Assembly: GCA_963992225.1 (NCBI GenBank)
Contig: CAXDTK010000081.1
Span: 1 to 18,398 of the forward strand
Reading direction: 5' to 3'
DNA: 18,398 nucleotides
From: Pelomonas sp963992225
Lineage (GTDB): Bacteria; Pseudomonadota; Gammaproteobacteria; Burkholderiales; Burkholderiaceae_C
Below the pieces are notes generated by a model, which saw nothing but the letters and a program-made list of their open reading frames with translations, did no database searches and was not told the origin of the DNA. This document shows positions 6,601 through 13,538 of this stretch, in pieces. The position numbers and the translations under genes were made by a program. Positions within the stretch are counted from its first letter, which is position 1. Each line of letters begins with the position of its first letter.

Positions 6601-7109
6601 GCCGCTGGCCCTGGCTGCTGTGGGCCTGCCTGGGCATGGCCCAGGCCAGCAGCCTGGACGAGGACCGGCTGCGCGCGGCCTTCGTGCTGCGCCTGGCGCA
6701 GTACACGCAGTGGCCCACGCCGCCCGCCGACAGCCCCACGCTGACGCTGTGCGTCGCCGGCCTGCAGCCCGCCGGGCTGGAAGCGGTGCGCGGCCTGGCC
6801 AGCCGGCCGGTCGGCAACGCGCAGTTGCGCATCCGCCCGCTCAGCGAGCCGCGCGACGCCACCCGCGACTGCCAGGTGCTGCTGCTGGGCCACCCGGACG
6901 CGGCCACGCTGCGCCAGTGGATCGCCGCGGTGGGCGACGCGCCGGTGCTGGTGGTGGCCACCAGCCCCGAGGCGCTGCGGGCCGGCGTGTGCATCGCGCT
7001 GATCACCGAGCCGCAGGGCATGGCCTTTGCCGTCAACCACGGCGAGTCGCGCCGGCGTGGGCTCAGCCTCGCCGCCCCCGTGCTCAAGCTCGCCCGCGAG
7101 GTGCGCTGA
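6597..7109 (+). CDS. YfiR-family (DUF4154) periplasmic protein
   Basis: This 170-aa protein has a signal peptide (MSRWPWLLWACLGMAQA, cleaved about residue 17). YfiR-family hallmarks are LRAAFVLRLAQYTQWP near the start (the family's AAF..N..K/Y..WP motif) and the C-terminal GMAFAVNHGESRRRGLSLAAPVLKLAR. Cysteines C52 and C92 stand where the family's conserved disulfide is expected, and C132 is a third. In Pseudomonas YfiR binds the periplasmic domain of YfiN and blocks its cyclase activity; redox state and YfiB relieve it. ATG 6597 overlaps the receptor's stop (ATGA), implying coupled translation. The presence of the CHASE8 cyclase in the same operon makes this its likely partner. No YfiB-type OmpA lipoprotein gene is seen in the window. 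Confidence 0.9.
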   Translation: MSRWPWLLWACLGMAQASSLDEDRLRAAFVLRLAQYTQWPTPPADSPTLTLCVAGLQPAGLEAVRGLASRPVGNAQLRIRPLSEPRDATRDCQVLLLGHPDAATLRQWIAAVGDAPVLVVATSPEALRAGVCIALITEPQGMAFAVNHGESRRRGLSLAAPVLKLAREVR

Positions 7110-7285
7110 CGCGCTGACGCCCTGTTCGCGCGGCGTCGCCGCCATCCATCGCGCCCAGTCGCCATCCGTCACACGCGGGATGGCCCGGCCCGGCGGCCCC
7201 TGCACAATCCGCGCGGGTTGAAGAGATGGGTGGCCGCAAGGCCGGTGCGGTGGCGACCCTGGAAGGGCCGCGGCCACACGCTTTC
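7110..7285. other. Intergenic region between yfiR-like gene and transporter operon
   Basis: No gene is apparent here. It separates two rightward operons, so it should hold the end of the first and the promoter of the second. A hairpin lies at 7116-7137. A -10-like CACAAT occurs at 7203-7208, but I find no well-placed -35, so I do not call a promoter. Confidence 0.4.
7116..7137 (+). terminator. Weak hairpin after the yfiR-like gene
   Basis: GACGCC (7116-7121) and GGCGTC (7132-7137) form a 6-bp GC-rich stem with a 10-nt loop, 7 nt after the yfiR-like stop. There is no T-run after it, so it is at best an imperfect or Rho-assisted terminator. In such GC-rich DNA it could be chance. Confidence 0.25.
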
Positions 7286-7300
7286 AAGGGGTGAGTCATC
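7286..7300 (+). promoter_or_regulatory. Strong Shine-Dalgarno facing an ATC codon
   Basis: AAGGGGTGA (7286-7294) is close to the anti-SD complement AAGGAGGTGA. Counted from the last G of the G-run, it lies 6 nt from ATC at 7298, an ideal spacing, but 18 nt from TTG at 7310. An in-frame TGA at 7292-7294 excludes any start further upstream. This site decides between a conventional but badly spaced TTG and a well-spaced non-canonical ATC. Confidence 0.5.
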
Positions 7301-7309
7301 GATACCGGA

Positions 7310-8545
7310 TTGCTGAAGGAGCTGCGCATCGACGGTGCGCAACGCGAGGACCAGGGCGGGACGCCCAGGTGGGTGTGGGGCCTGGGCGCCGGGGCGGTGG
7401 CACTGGCCCTGGCGGGCGGCGCGGCCTGGTGGTTCATCGCGGGCCAGCGGCCCGTGGCCGTGCAGACGGTCACGGCGACCGCCAACGGCGGCTCCGGTGG
7501 CGCGGCCGTGCTGCAGGCCACCGGCTACGTGACGGCACGCCGCATGGCGACCGTCTCGGCGCAGATCACCGGCACGCTGACCGAGGTGCTGATCGACGAG
7601 GGCATCCGCGTCAGCAAGGGCCAGGTGCTGGCCCGGCTGGACGACACCGGCCTGCGCGCCGGCCTCGCCGCGGCCGAGGCCCAGGTGCGCAGCGCCGAGG
7701 CCTCCACCGGCCAGCTGCGCGCCCAGCTGGCGCAGGCCGAGGCCGATGCGCGCCGCCAGGCCGAGCTGGCCGCCAGCGGCATGACGACGCGCCAGGCGCA
7801 GGAGCAGACCGCCACCGCGGTGACGGCCTACAAGGCCCAGATCGACGCGGCCCAGCGCCAGGTGGAGGTGGCGCAGGCCCAGGTGCGCCAGGCGCGCGTC
7901 AGCTTCGACCATGCCACCGTGCGCGCGCCGTTCGACGGCATCGTGACGGCCCGGGCCGCCCAGGTGGGCGAGATCATCTCGCCGCTGTCGGCCGGCGGCG
8001 GGTTCACGCGCACCGGCGTGGGCACCATCGTCGACATGGACTCGCTGGAGGTGAACGTCGACGTCAACGAGGCCTACATCGCCCAGGTCAGGCCCGACAT
8101 GCCCTGCGAGGCGGTGCTGGATGCCTACCCGGACTGGAAGATCCCCGCCCATGTGGTGGCCGTCATCCCCAGCGCCGACCGCGGCAAGGCCACCGTCAAG
8201 GTGCGCGTGGCGCTGGAGCAGAAGGACGAACGCGTGGTGCCCGACATGGGCGTGCGCGTGAGCTTCCTGGCGGCCAAGCCCAAGCCGGAGGCTGCGCCGC
8301 GCCCCGGCGTGCGCGTGCCGGCCGATGCCGTGCGGCCCGATGCCGCGGCGTCGGCCGCCGGCGCCGAGATGGTCTACGTGGTGGTGGACGGCAAGGCGCA
8401 GCGCCGCCCGGTCGCCGCCGACCCGGCCAGCACCGGCAAGACAAGGCTGGTGACGCGCGGCCTGAAGGCCGGCGACAGCGTCATCGTCTCGCCCCCCGAC
8501 ACCCTCCAGGACGGAGCGCCCGTCGTCTCCAAGGAAGCGCCATGA
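7310..8545 (+). CDS. MacA/HlyD-type periplasmic adaptor of an ABC transporter
   Basis: The adaptor (membrane fusion protein, 411 aa from TTG) links an inner-membrane ABC pump to an outer-membrane channel. One N-terminal membrane anchor spans about 21-43. The first lipoyl half-motif follows (about 76-111, AQITGTLTEVLIDEGIRVSKGQVLARLDD), then an alpha-helical hairpin rich in Ala/Gln/Glu (112-200). The second lipoyl half comes next (TVRAPFDGIVTARAAQVGEIIS), then beta-barrel and membrane-proximal domains. No lipobox is seen. The start is uncertain: TTG 7310 is the first conventional codon, but the Shine-Dalgarno fits ATC 7298, which would add IDTG before LLKELRID. The stop overlaps the ATPase start (ATGA). 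No TolC-like gene is nearby, so any outer-membrane partner would be encoded elsewhere. Confidence 0.88.
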   Translation: MLKELRIDGAQREDQGGTPRWVWGLGAGAVALALAGGAAWWFIAGQRPVAVQTVTATANGGSGGAAVLQATGYVTARRMATVSAQITGTLTEVLIDEGIRVSKGQVLARLDDTGLRAGLAAAEAQVRSAEASTGQLRAQLAQAEADARRQAELAASGMTTRQAQEQTATAVTAYKAQIDAAQRQVEVAQAQVRQARVSFDHATVRAPFDGIVTARAAQVGEIISPLSAGGGFTRTGVGTIVDMDSLEVNVDVNEAYIAQVRPDMPCEAVLDAYPDWKIPAHVVAVIPSADRGKATVKVRVALEQKDERVVPDMGVRVSFLAAKPKPEAAPRPGVRVPADAVRPDAAASAAGAEMVYVVVDGKAQRRPVAADPASTGKTRLVTRGLKAGDSVIVSPPDTLQDGAPVVSKEAP

Positions 8546-9234
8546 CTGCACTGATCCAGGTCCGCGACCTGTCCAAGGCCTACACCCGCGGCAAGCAGAC
8601 GGTGGAGGTGCTGAGCCACATCGACCTCGACGTGCAGCAGGGCGACTTCCTCGCGCTGATGGGGCCGTCGGGCTCCGGCAAGACGACGCTGCTGAACCTG
8701 ATGGGCGGGCTGGACACGCCCAGCGGCGGCAGCATCACGGTGGGTGGCGAGCGCATCGACCAGCTGTCGGGCGCCCGGCTGGCGAAGTGGCGGGCGTCGC
8801 GGGTGGGCTTCGTGTTCCAGTTCTACAACCTGATGCCCACGCTGTCCGCGCAGAAGAACGTGGAGCTGCCGCTGCTGCTGACCAAGCTGTCGGCCGCCGA
8901 GCGCAGGAAGCGCGCGGCCATCGCGCTGCAGCTGGTGGGCCTGGCCGACCGCGCCGCGCACAAGCCCACCGAGCTGTCGGGCGGCCAGCAGCAGCGCGTG
9001 TCCATCGCGCGGGCCATCGTGTCGGACCCGATGCTGCTGGTCTGCGACGAGCCCACCGGCGACCTCGACCGCCAGTCCGCCGAAGACGTGCTGACGCTGC
9101 TGCAGGCGCTCAACCGCGAGCATGGCAAGACCATCGTCATGGTCACGCACGACCCGCGTGCCGCGGCGCGCGCCAGCCACACGCTGCACCTGGACAAGGG
9201 CACGCTGGTGTCCGCCGCCGAGGCGATGGCCTGA
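8542..9234 (+). CDS. MacB/LolD-type ABC transporter ATPase
   Basis: This 230-aa cytoplasmic ATPase powers the two permeases downstream. All motifs are present: Walker A GPSGSGKTT (41-49), Q-loop Q93 in FVFQFYNLMPTLSA, signature LSGGQQQR (145-152), Walker B LLVCDEPTGDLD (165-176) with catalytic E170, and H-loop H203 in VTHD. The VFQFYNLMPTLSA..NVELPL stretch is typical of the LolD/MacB/FtsE group, whose pumps work by mechanotransmission rather than by moving substrate through the membrane domains. The start at 8542 overlaps the adaptor's stop by 4 nt. The same frame is open from 7291, but that part is only a shadow of the adaptor gene. The substrate is unknown. Confidence 0.95.
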   Translation: MTALIQVRDLSKAYTRGKQTVEVLSHIDLDVQQGDFLALMGPSGSGKTTLLNLMGGLDTPSGGSITVGGERIDQLSGARLAKWRASRVGFVFQFYNLMPTLSAQKNVELPLLLTKLSAAERRKRAAIALQLVGLADRAAHKPTELSGGQQQRVSIARAIVSDPMLLVCDEPTGDLDRQSAEDVLTLLQALNREHGKTIVMVTHDPRAAARASHTLHLDKGTLVSAAEAMA

Positions 9235-9250
9235 CACGCGGAGGGACGCG

Positions 9251-10420
9251 ATGAAATACCTCCACCTGATCTGGGCGGCGCTGTTCCGGCGCAAGCTGCG
9301 GACGTTCCTGACGCTGGTGTCCATCGTCACGGCCTTCCTGCTGTTCGGGCTGCTCGACGCGGTGCGCGTGGGCTTCGACCAGGCCGGCCAGAGCGCCAAC
9401 GGTGCGCAGCGGCTGCAGACCGGCGCCAGGCTCAGCTTCATCCAGCTGCTGCCGATGTCGCTGGCTGCGCGCATCGGGCAGATCGACGGCGTCAAGGACA
9501 CCACCTTCGCCAACTGGTTCGGCGGCGCCTACCAGAAGCCCGAGAACCAGGTGTTCAGCTTCGCCGTCGCGCCCAACTACCTCGACATCTATCCCGAGAT
9601 GGAGGTCTCGGCCGAGCACCGACGCGCCTTTGCCGAAACCAAGGACGGCGCGCTGGTCGGCGAGGGCCTGGCCAGGCGCTTCGGCTGGAAGGTGGGCGAC
9701 CAGGTGCCCATGCAGTCCACCATCTTCCCGGACCGCAACGGCAGCCAGAACTGGCCGTTCAAGATCGTCGGCATCATCCACGTGACCGACAAGAAGACCG
9801 GCGGCTGGTTCGACCAGATGTTCCTGCTGAACTGGAAGTACTTCGACGACACCACGCCGTGGAACCAGGGCAAGGTCGGCTGGTACGTGACCCGCGTGGC
9901 CGACGTGAACCAGGCCGACCGCATCGCCAAGGCCATCGACGCCATCTCGGCCAACTCCGACCACGAGACCCGCACGCTGACCGAGCAGGCCGCCACGGCC
10001 GCCTGGATGAAGCAGCTGGCCGACATCAACCTCATCGTCACCTCCATCATGGGCGCCGTGTTCTTCACGCTGCTGCTGCTGGCCGGCAACACCATGATGC
10101 AGGCGGTGCGCGAGCGCACCAGCGAGATCGCGGTGCTGAAGACGCTGGGCTTCTCGGGCGCCAGCGTGCTGGCCATGGTGCTGGCCGAGGCGGTGCTGCT
10201 GCTGCTGATCGGCGGCTGCATCGGCCTGGGCCTGGCCAGCGTGGTGGGCCCGGCCGTCGGCGCGGCCAGCAACGGCGCGCTGAACCTGCCGGCCGCCGGC
10301 GCGGCCAGCTGGGCCATCGGCGTGGGGCTGATGCTGTTGTTCGGCTTGCTGGTCGGCGCGTTGCCGGCGCTCAACGCGATGCGCCTGAGCATCACCGACG
10401 CGCTGGCCGGGAGGGCATGA
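9251..10420 (+). CDS. FtsX/MacB-family ABC permease, first subunit
   Basis: This 389-aa inner-membrane protein has MacB topology. TM1 (about 17-37) follows the basic FRRKLRT start. A large periplasmic (MacB_PCD) domain spans about 40-255. Three C-terminal helices lie at about 260-281, 303-333 and 351-375, followed by the coupling-type ending PALNAMRLSITDALAGR. The cytoplasmic loop RERTSEIAVLKTLGFS is the family motif that meets the ATPase. Start 9251 has GGAGGGA about 6 nt upstream and is 16 bp after the ATPase gene. The last bases overlap the second permease (ATGA). It probably forms a heterodimer with that protein. The transported compound cannot be deduced. Confidence 0.93.
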   Translation: MKYLHLIWAALFRRKLRTFLTLVSIVTAFLLFGLLDAVRVGFDQAGQSANGAQRLQTGARLSFIQLLPMSLAARIGQIDGVKDTTFANWFGGAYQKPENQVFSFAVAPNYLDIYPEMEVSAEHRRAFAETKDGALVGEGLARRFGWKVGDQVPMQSTIFPDRNGSQNWPFKIVGIIHVTDKKTGGWFDQMFLLNWKYFDDTTPWNQGKVGWYVTRVADVNQADRIAKAIDAISANSDHETRTLTEQAATAAWMKQLADINLIVTSIMGAVFFTLLLLAGNTMMQAVRERTSEIAVLKTLGFSGASVLAMVLAEAVLLLLIGGCIGLGLASVVGPAVGAASNGALNLPAAGAASWAIGVGLMLLFGLLVGALPALNAMRLSITDALAGRA

Positions 10421-11739
10421 CCATGAAATTCCTGAAGAACCTGGGCCTGGTGCTGTTGACGGTGCTGGTGCTGGGCGCCTGGGTCATGCTGCCCTGGCAG
10501 GGCGTGCTGGCGCTGATCGTGCTGCTGGCCCTGTGGCTGGGGCTGTTCCGCAGCGGCGCCCAGGCCCGCTCGGTGGCCGTGGTGGGCATCAGCACGCTGA
10601 GCCAGCGCCTCGGCTCGTCGGCCGTCATCGTGGTGGGCATCGCCGGCGTGGTGGGGGTGCTGGTGGCGCTGCTGGCCATGGCCGAGGGCTATGCGCAGAC
10701 GCTGCGCAACTCCGGCTCGCTGGACACCGCCATCGTCATGCGCGGCGCCTCGGCCGCCGAGGTGACCTCGTCGCTGAGCCGCGAGGACATCGTGCAGATC
10801 GAGCAGGCACCGGGCATCGCCCGCAACGACAAGGGCGAACCCATCGTGTCGGCCGAGACGGTGGTGGCGGCCAACCTGCCGGTGCGCGGTGCCAAGGCGG
10901 GCGAGGAGGGCAGTGCCCAGGTGCGCGGCGTCAGCGCGGCGGCCTTCGCAGTGCGGCCCGGCGTGCGCATCGTGGAGGGCCGGCGCTTCCAGCCGGGGCT
11001 GCGCGAGCTGCTGGTGGGCCGCGGCGCGGTGCGGCAGTTCAGCGGCCTGACGGTGGGCGCGACGCTCCGGCTGGGCAACCAGCCCTGGACCGTGGTGGGC
11101 GTGTTCGCGTCGGGCGACGCGATGGAGTCCGAGCTGTGGGCCGACGCCAACGTCGTCAACGACAGCTACCAGCGCGGCAGCGGCCGCAACTCGGCCACCG
11201 TCAAGCTGACCAGCCCGGAAGCGTTCAAGGCCTTCGGCGCCGCGCTGGAGGCCAACCCGCAGCTCAAGGTCAAGGCCAGCACGACGCTGGACTTCTTCGC
11301 CAAGCAGTCGGAGCAGATGACCAAGATCCTGCGCATCATCGGCATCACGGTGGGTGCCATCATGGCGGTGGGGGCGGTGTTCGGCGCCCTCAACACCATG
11401 TTCGCCGCCGTCGCCAGCCGGGCGCGCGAGATCGCGACGCTGCGGGCCATCGGTTTCCGCGGTGTGCCGGTGGTCGTGGCGGTGATGCTGGAGACCACGC
11501 TGCTGGCGCTGGTCGGCGGGCTGGTCGGCGGCTTCATCGCCTGGCTGCTGTTCAACGGCTTCGAGGCTTCCACGATGGCGGCCGGCTCGGTGGGCAAGCT
11601 GAGCTTCAACCTGGCCGTGTCGCCGGGCCTGCTGTGGGAGGGCATCAAGTGGGCGCTGGCGATCGGCTTCATCGGTGGGCTGTTCCCGGCCGTGCGGGCG
11701 GCGTCCCTGCCGGTGACGGCGGCGCTGCGCGAGGCCTGA
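10417..11739 (+). CDS. FtsX/MacB-family ABC permease, second subunit with extra N-terminal helices
   Basis: This 440-aa permease pairs with the preceding one. It has two extra hydrophobic segments at about 7-26 and 28-45, before the helix matching MacB TM1 (68-90). A periplasmic MacB_PCD-like domain occupies about 91-300, and three C-terminal helices lie near 306-330, 350-372 and 408-430. The family loop SRAREIATLRAIGFRG (about 338-353) and the ending PAVRAASLPVTAALREA are clear. ATG 10417 overlaps the first permease's stop; MKFL at 10423 is an equally possible start. It is the last gene of the operon. The two permeases are clearly diverged and not a recent duplication. Confidence 0.92.
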   Translation: MTMKFLKNLGLVLLTVLVLGAWVMLPWQGVLALIVLLALWLGLFRSGAQARSVAVVGISTLSQRLGSSAVIVVGIAGVVGVLVALLAMAEGYAQTLRNSGSLDTAIVMRGASAAEVTSSLSREDIVQIEQAPGIARNDKGEPIVSAETVVAANLPVRGAKAGEEGSAQVRGVSAAAFAVRPGVRIVEGRRFQPGLRELLVGRGAVRQFSGLTVGATLRLGNQPWTVVGVFASGDAMESELWADANVVNDSYQRGSGRNSATVKLTSPEAFKAFGAALEANPQLKVKASTTLDFFAKQSEQMTKILRIIGITVGAIMAVGAVFGALNTMFAAVASRAREIATLRAIGFRGVPVVVAVMLETTLLALVGGLVGGFIAWLLFNGFEASTMAAGSVGKLSFNLAVSPGLLWEGIKWALAIGFIGGLFPAVRAASLPVTAALREA

Positions 11740-11774
11740 AGTCGTCAAGTTAGGGAGGAGGCGCCGGAGGCCGC

Positions 11775-11820
11775 ATCCGGGGCCCGGCCCCGGGTCGTAG
11801 GGCAGTGGGGCCAAGGCCCC
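11775..11820 (+). terminator. Two GC-rich hairpins between permease gene and PEP-CTERM gene
   Basis: The first stem is CCGGGGC (11777-11783) with GCCCCGG (11787-11793), loop CCG, extendable by a G:U and an A:T pair to 11775-11795. The second is GGGGCC (11807-11812) with GGCCCC (11815-11820). No T-tract follows; instead there is a C-run. They may slow or end transcription from the transporter operon or structure the leader of the next gene, which starts 24 bp later. Confidence 0.4.
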
Positions 11821-11844
11821 GTCCCCCCACACCAGGAGCCTCGC

Positions 11845-12708
11845 ATGACCTCTTCCTTCCGCACCGCGCTCGCGGTCACCGCCCTCGTGGCCGGCGCCTC
11901 CGCCCAGGCCGTCACGCTGGTCGGCCTGAACAGCCAGGGCCAGATCAGCCGCATCGACACCGCCAACATCGGCGGCGCCACCCACGTCGACATCAGCGGC
12001 CTGGCGGCCGGCGACCGCCTCGTGGGCCTGGACACCCGGCCCAAGGACGGCAAGCTGTATGGCGTGAGCCTGTCCAACCAGCTCTACACGGTCGACGAGC
12101 TGAGCGGCGCCGCCACCTTCGTCGCGGCGCTGAGCGCCCCGGTCATCCAGGCCGGGCTGGGCTACGGCATCGACTTCAACCCGGTGGCCGACTTCGGCAG
12201 CGGCGCGTCGCTGCGCCTGGTCAGCTCGGCCGGCGACAACTTCGCGGTCAACGCCACCACCGGCGTGGTCGGCAACGCCGCCAACAAGATCGCCGCCGGC
12301 TTCAGCGGCGTGGCCTACACCAACGCCTCGCTGAAGCCGGTGGCCGCGCCGGCCAGCACCGCGCTGTACTACATCGACAGCAGCACCGACACGCTGGCGC
12401 TGGCGCCCTCGGCCTTCAACACGCCGACCATCACGACGGTGGGCGCGCTGGGTGTGGACGTGCTCAAGGCCAACGGCTTCGAGATCCTCGGCAACGGCCA
12501 GGCCTATGCGGCGCTGAACATGGACGACGCCTCGCTGGCCACCGGCATCTACAGCATCAACCTGGCCACCGGCGCCGCCACACTGATGGGCACCTACAGC
12601 GGCACGCTGTCCGGCCTGACCGTCAGCGCCGTGCCGGAGCCGGGCAGCTACGCGATGATGGCGCTGGGCCTGCTGGGGCTGGGGCTGCTGCGCCGCCGGC
12701 GCTGCTGA
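11845..12708 (+). CDS. Exported DUF4394 protein with PEP-CTERM sorting signal
   Basis: This 287-aa secreted protein has a signal peptide (MTSSFRTALAVTALVAGASAQA, cleavage about residue 22). A DUF4394-like body follows, seen in LVGLDTRPKDGKLYGVS and LGYGIDFNPVADFGSGASLRLVS; these repeated VGLD/YGIDFNP units suggest a beta-propeller-like fold. The C-terminus is a textbook PEP-CTERM tail: VPEPGSYAMM, a hydrophobic helix ALGLLGLGLL, then RRRRC. Exosortase (EpsH/XrtA family) is known to process such tails in bacteria that make exopolysaccharide; none is in this window. CAGGAG upstream of ATG 11845 is a fair ribosome site. The gene stands alone, after the transporter operon and convergent with fliR. 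Its molecular function is unknown. Confidence 0.9.
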   Translation: MTSSFRTALAVTALVAGASAQAVTLVGLNSQGQISRIDTANIGGATHVDISGLAAGDRLVGLDTRPKDGKLYGVSLSNQLYTVDELSGAATFVAALSAPVIQAGLGYGIDFNPVADFGSGASLRLVSSAGDNFAVNATTGVVGNAANKIAAGFSGVAYTNASLKPVAAPASTALYYIDSSTDTLALAPSAFNTPTITTVGALGVDVLKANGFEILGNGQAYAALNMDDASLATGIYSINLATGAATLMGTYSGTLSGLTVSAVPEPGSYAMMALGLLGLGLLRRRRC

Positions 12709-12722
12709 GCTGTTCGCAGGCT

Positions 12723-12758
12723 CGGCCCGTCCTGCCCTTCATCGGGCCGGACGAAGGG
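12723..12758. terminator. Bidirectional hairpin between convergent genes
   Basis: In the 50-bp gap between the PEP-CTERM gene and fliR, CGGCCCG (12723-12729) can pair with CGGGCCG (12743-12749). Alternatively CCCTTCATC (12735-12743) can pair with GACGAAGGG (12750-12758), with one mismatch and a 6-nt loop. The two stems exclude each other. The position between convergent genes suggests a shared terminator, although no T-run is present. Confidence 0.5.
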
Positions 12759-13523
12759 CTAGCTGAACGCCGCCAGCAGACGCTCCAGCGCCACCGTGAA
12801 GGGCGTCTGCATCAGCGGCAGCGTGGCCACCATGCCGATCAGGCCCACGCTGACGGTCAGCGGGAAGCCGACCGAGAACACGCCGATCTGCGGCGCCACG
12901 CGCGAGATCACGCCCAGCACCAGGTTCACGAACATCAGCATGGTGATCAGCGGCAGCGCGATCCACAGGCCGATGCTGAAGATCTCGGCGCCCCATTGCT
13001 GCGGCCTGGCCATGCGCAGGAAGGCGAACGGTTCGTCGCCCACCGGGAAGGCGTGGAAGCTTTGGATCAACGCATTGATCAGCAGCAGGTGGCCGTTGAT
13101 CGCGATGAAGAGAAACGCCACCATGCTGCCGAAGAAGCGCGCGCTGGCCGTGCCCTGGGCGCCGGTGGACGGGTCGAAGAAGCCGGCGAAGTTCAGGCCC
13201 ATCTGCAGGCCGATGATCTCGCCGGCGAATTCCAGCGCGGCGAACACGATGCGCACCGCGAAGCCCATCGCCAGGCCGATCAGCAGCTGCTGGGCCACCA
13301 GCAGCGTCAGCGCGGGCAGCGAGTCCAGCGGCGTGACGGGCATGGGCGGCAGCGAGGCCTGCGCCGCCACCGAGATAAACAGCGCCAGCCCGATGCGCAG
13401 CCGCAGCGGCACGTTGCGCTGGCTGAACGTGGGCATGCCGGCGAACAGCGCCAGCGTGCGGATGAAGGGCCACAGCAGCGGGTTCAACCACGCCAGCAGC
13501 TGGGCCTCGGTGACGCTGAACAT
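12759..13523 (-). CDS. fliR: Flagellar export gate protein FliR
   Basis: This 254-aa inner-membrane protein is part of the FliPQR export gate of the flagellar type III apparatus. It begins MFSVTEAQLLAWLNPLLWPFIRTLALF and has hydrophobic stretches along its length. Family motifs include FAGEIIGLQMGLNFAGFFDPSTG (about 99-121), INGHLLLINALIQSFHAFPVG and the conserved LPLITMLMFVNLVLGVISRVAPQI near 190-213. Length and motif order match FliR/FlhB-associated proteins. It is the last gene of the leftward fli operon, 15 bp after fliQ, and converges on the PEP-CTERM gene. A separate flhB is not in the window. Confidence 0.96.
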   Translation of the reverse strand: MFSVTEAQLLAWLNPLLWPFIRTLALFAGMPTFSQRNVPLRLRIGLALFISVAAQASLPPMPVTPLDSLPALTLLVAQQLLIGLAMGFAVRIVFAALEFAGEIIGLQMGLNFAGFFDPSTGAQGTASARFFGSMVAFLFIAINGHLLLINALIQSFHAFPVGDEPFAFLRMARPQQWGAEIFSIGLWIALPLITMLMFVNLVLGVISRVAPQIGVFSVGFPLTVSVGLIGMVATLPLMQTPFTVALERLLAAFS

Positions 13524-13538
13524 GGTCCCGCCGGGCGG

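Noticed and set aside
7291..8541. GTG start at 7291 that would extend the ATPase by 417 residues
   Set aside because: The added part is a frame shadow of the adaptor gene (Gly/Arg/Ala-rich). The ATPase begins properly at 8542 with an ATGA overlap.
9589..11985. 798-aa open frame on the minus strand across both permease genes
   Set aside because: It is rich in His/Gln/Arg with no domain motif and lies antisense to clear permease genes. Long antisense frames are expected at about 70% GC.
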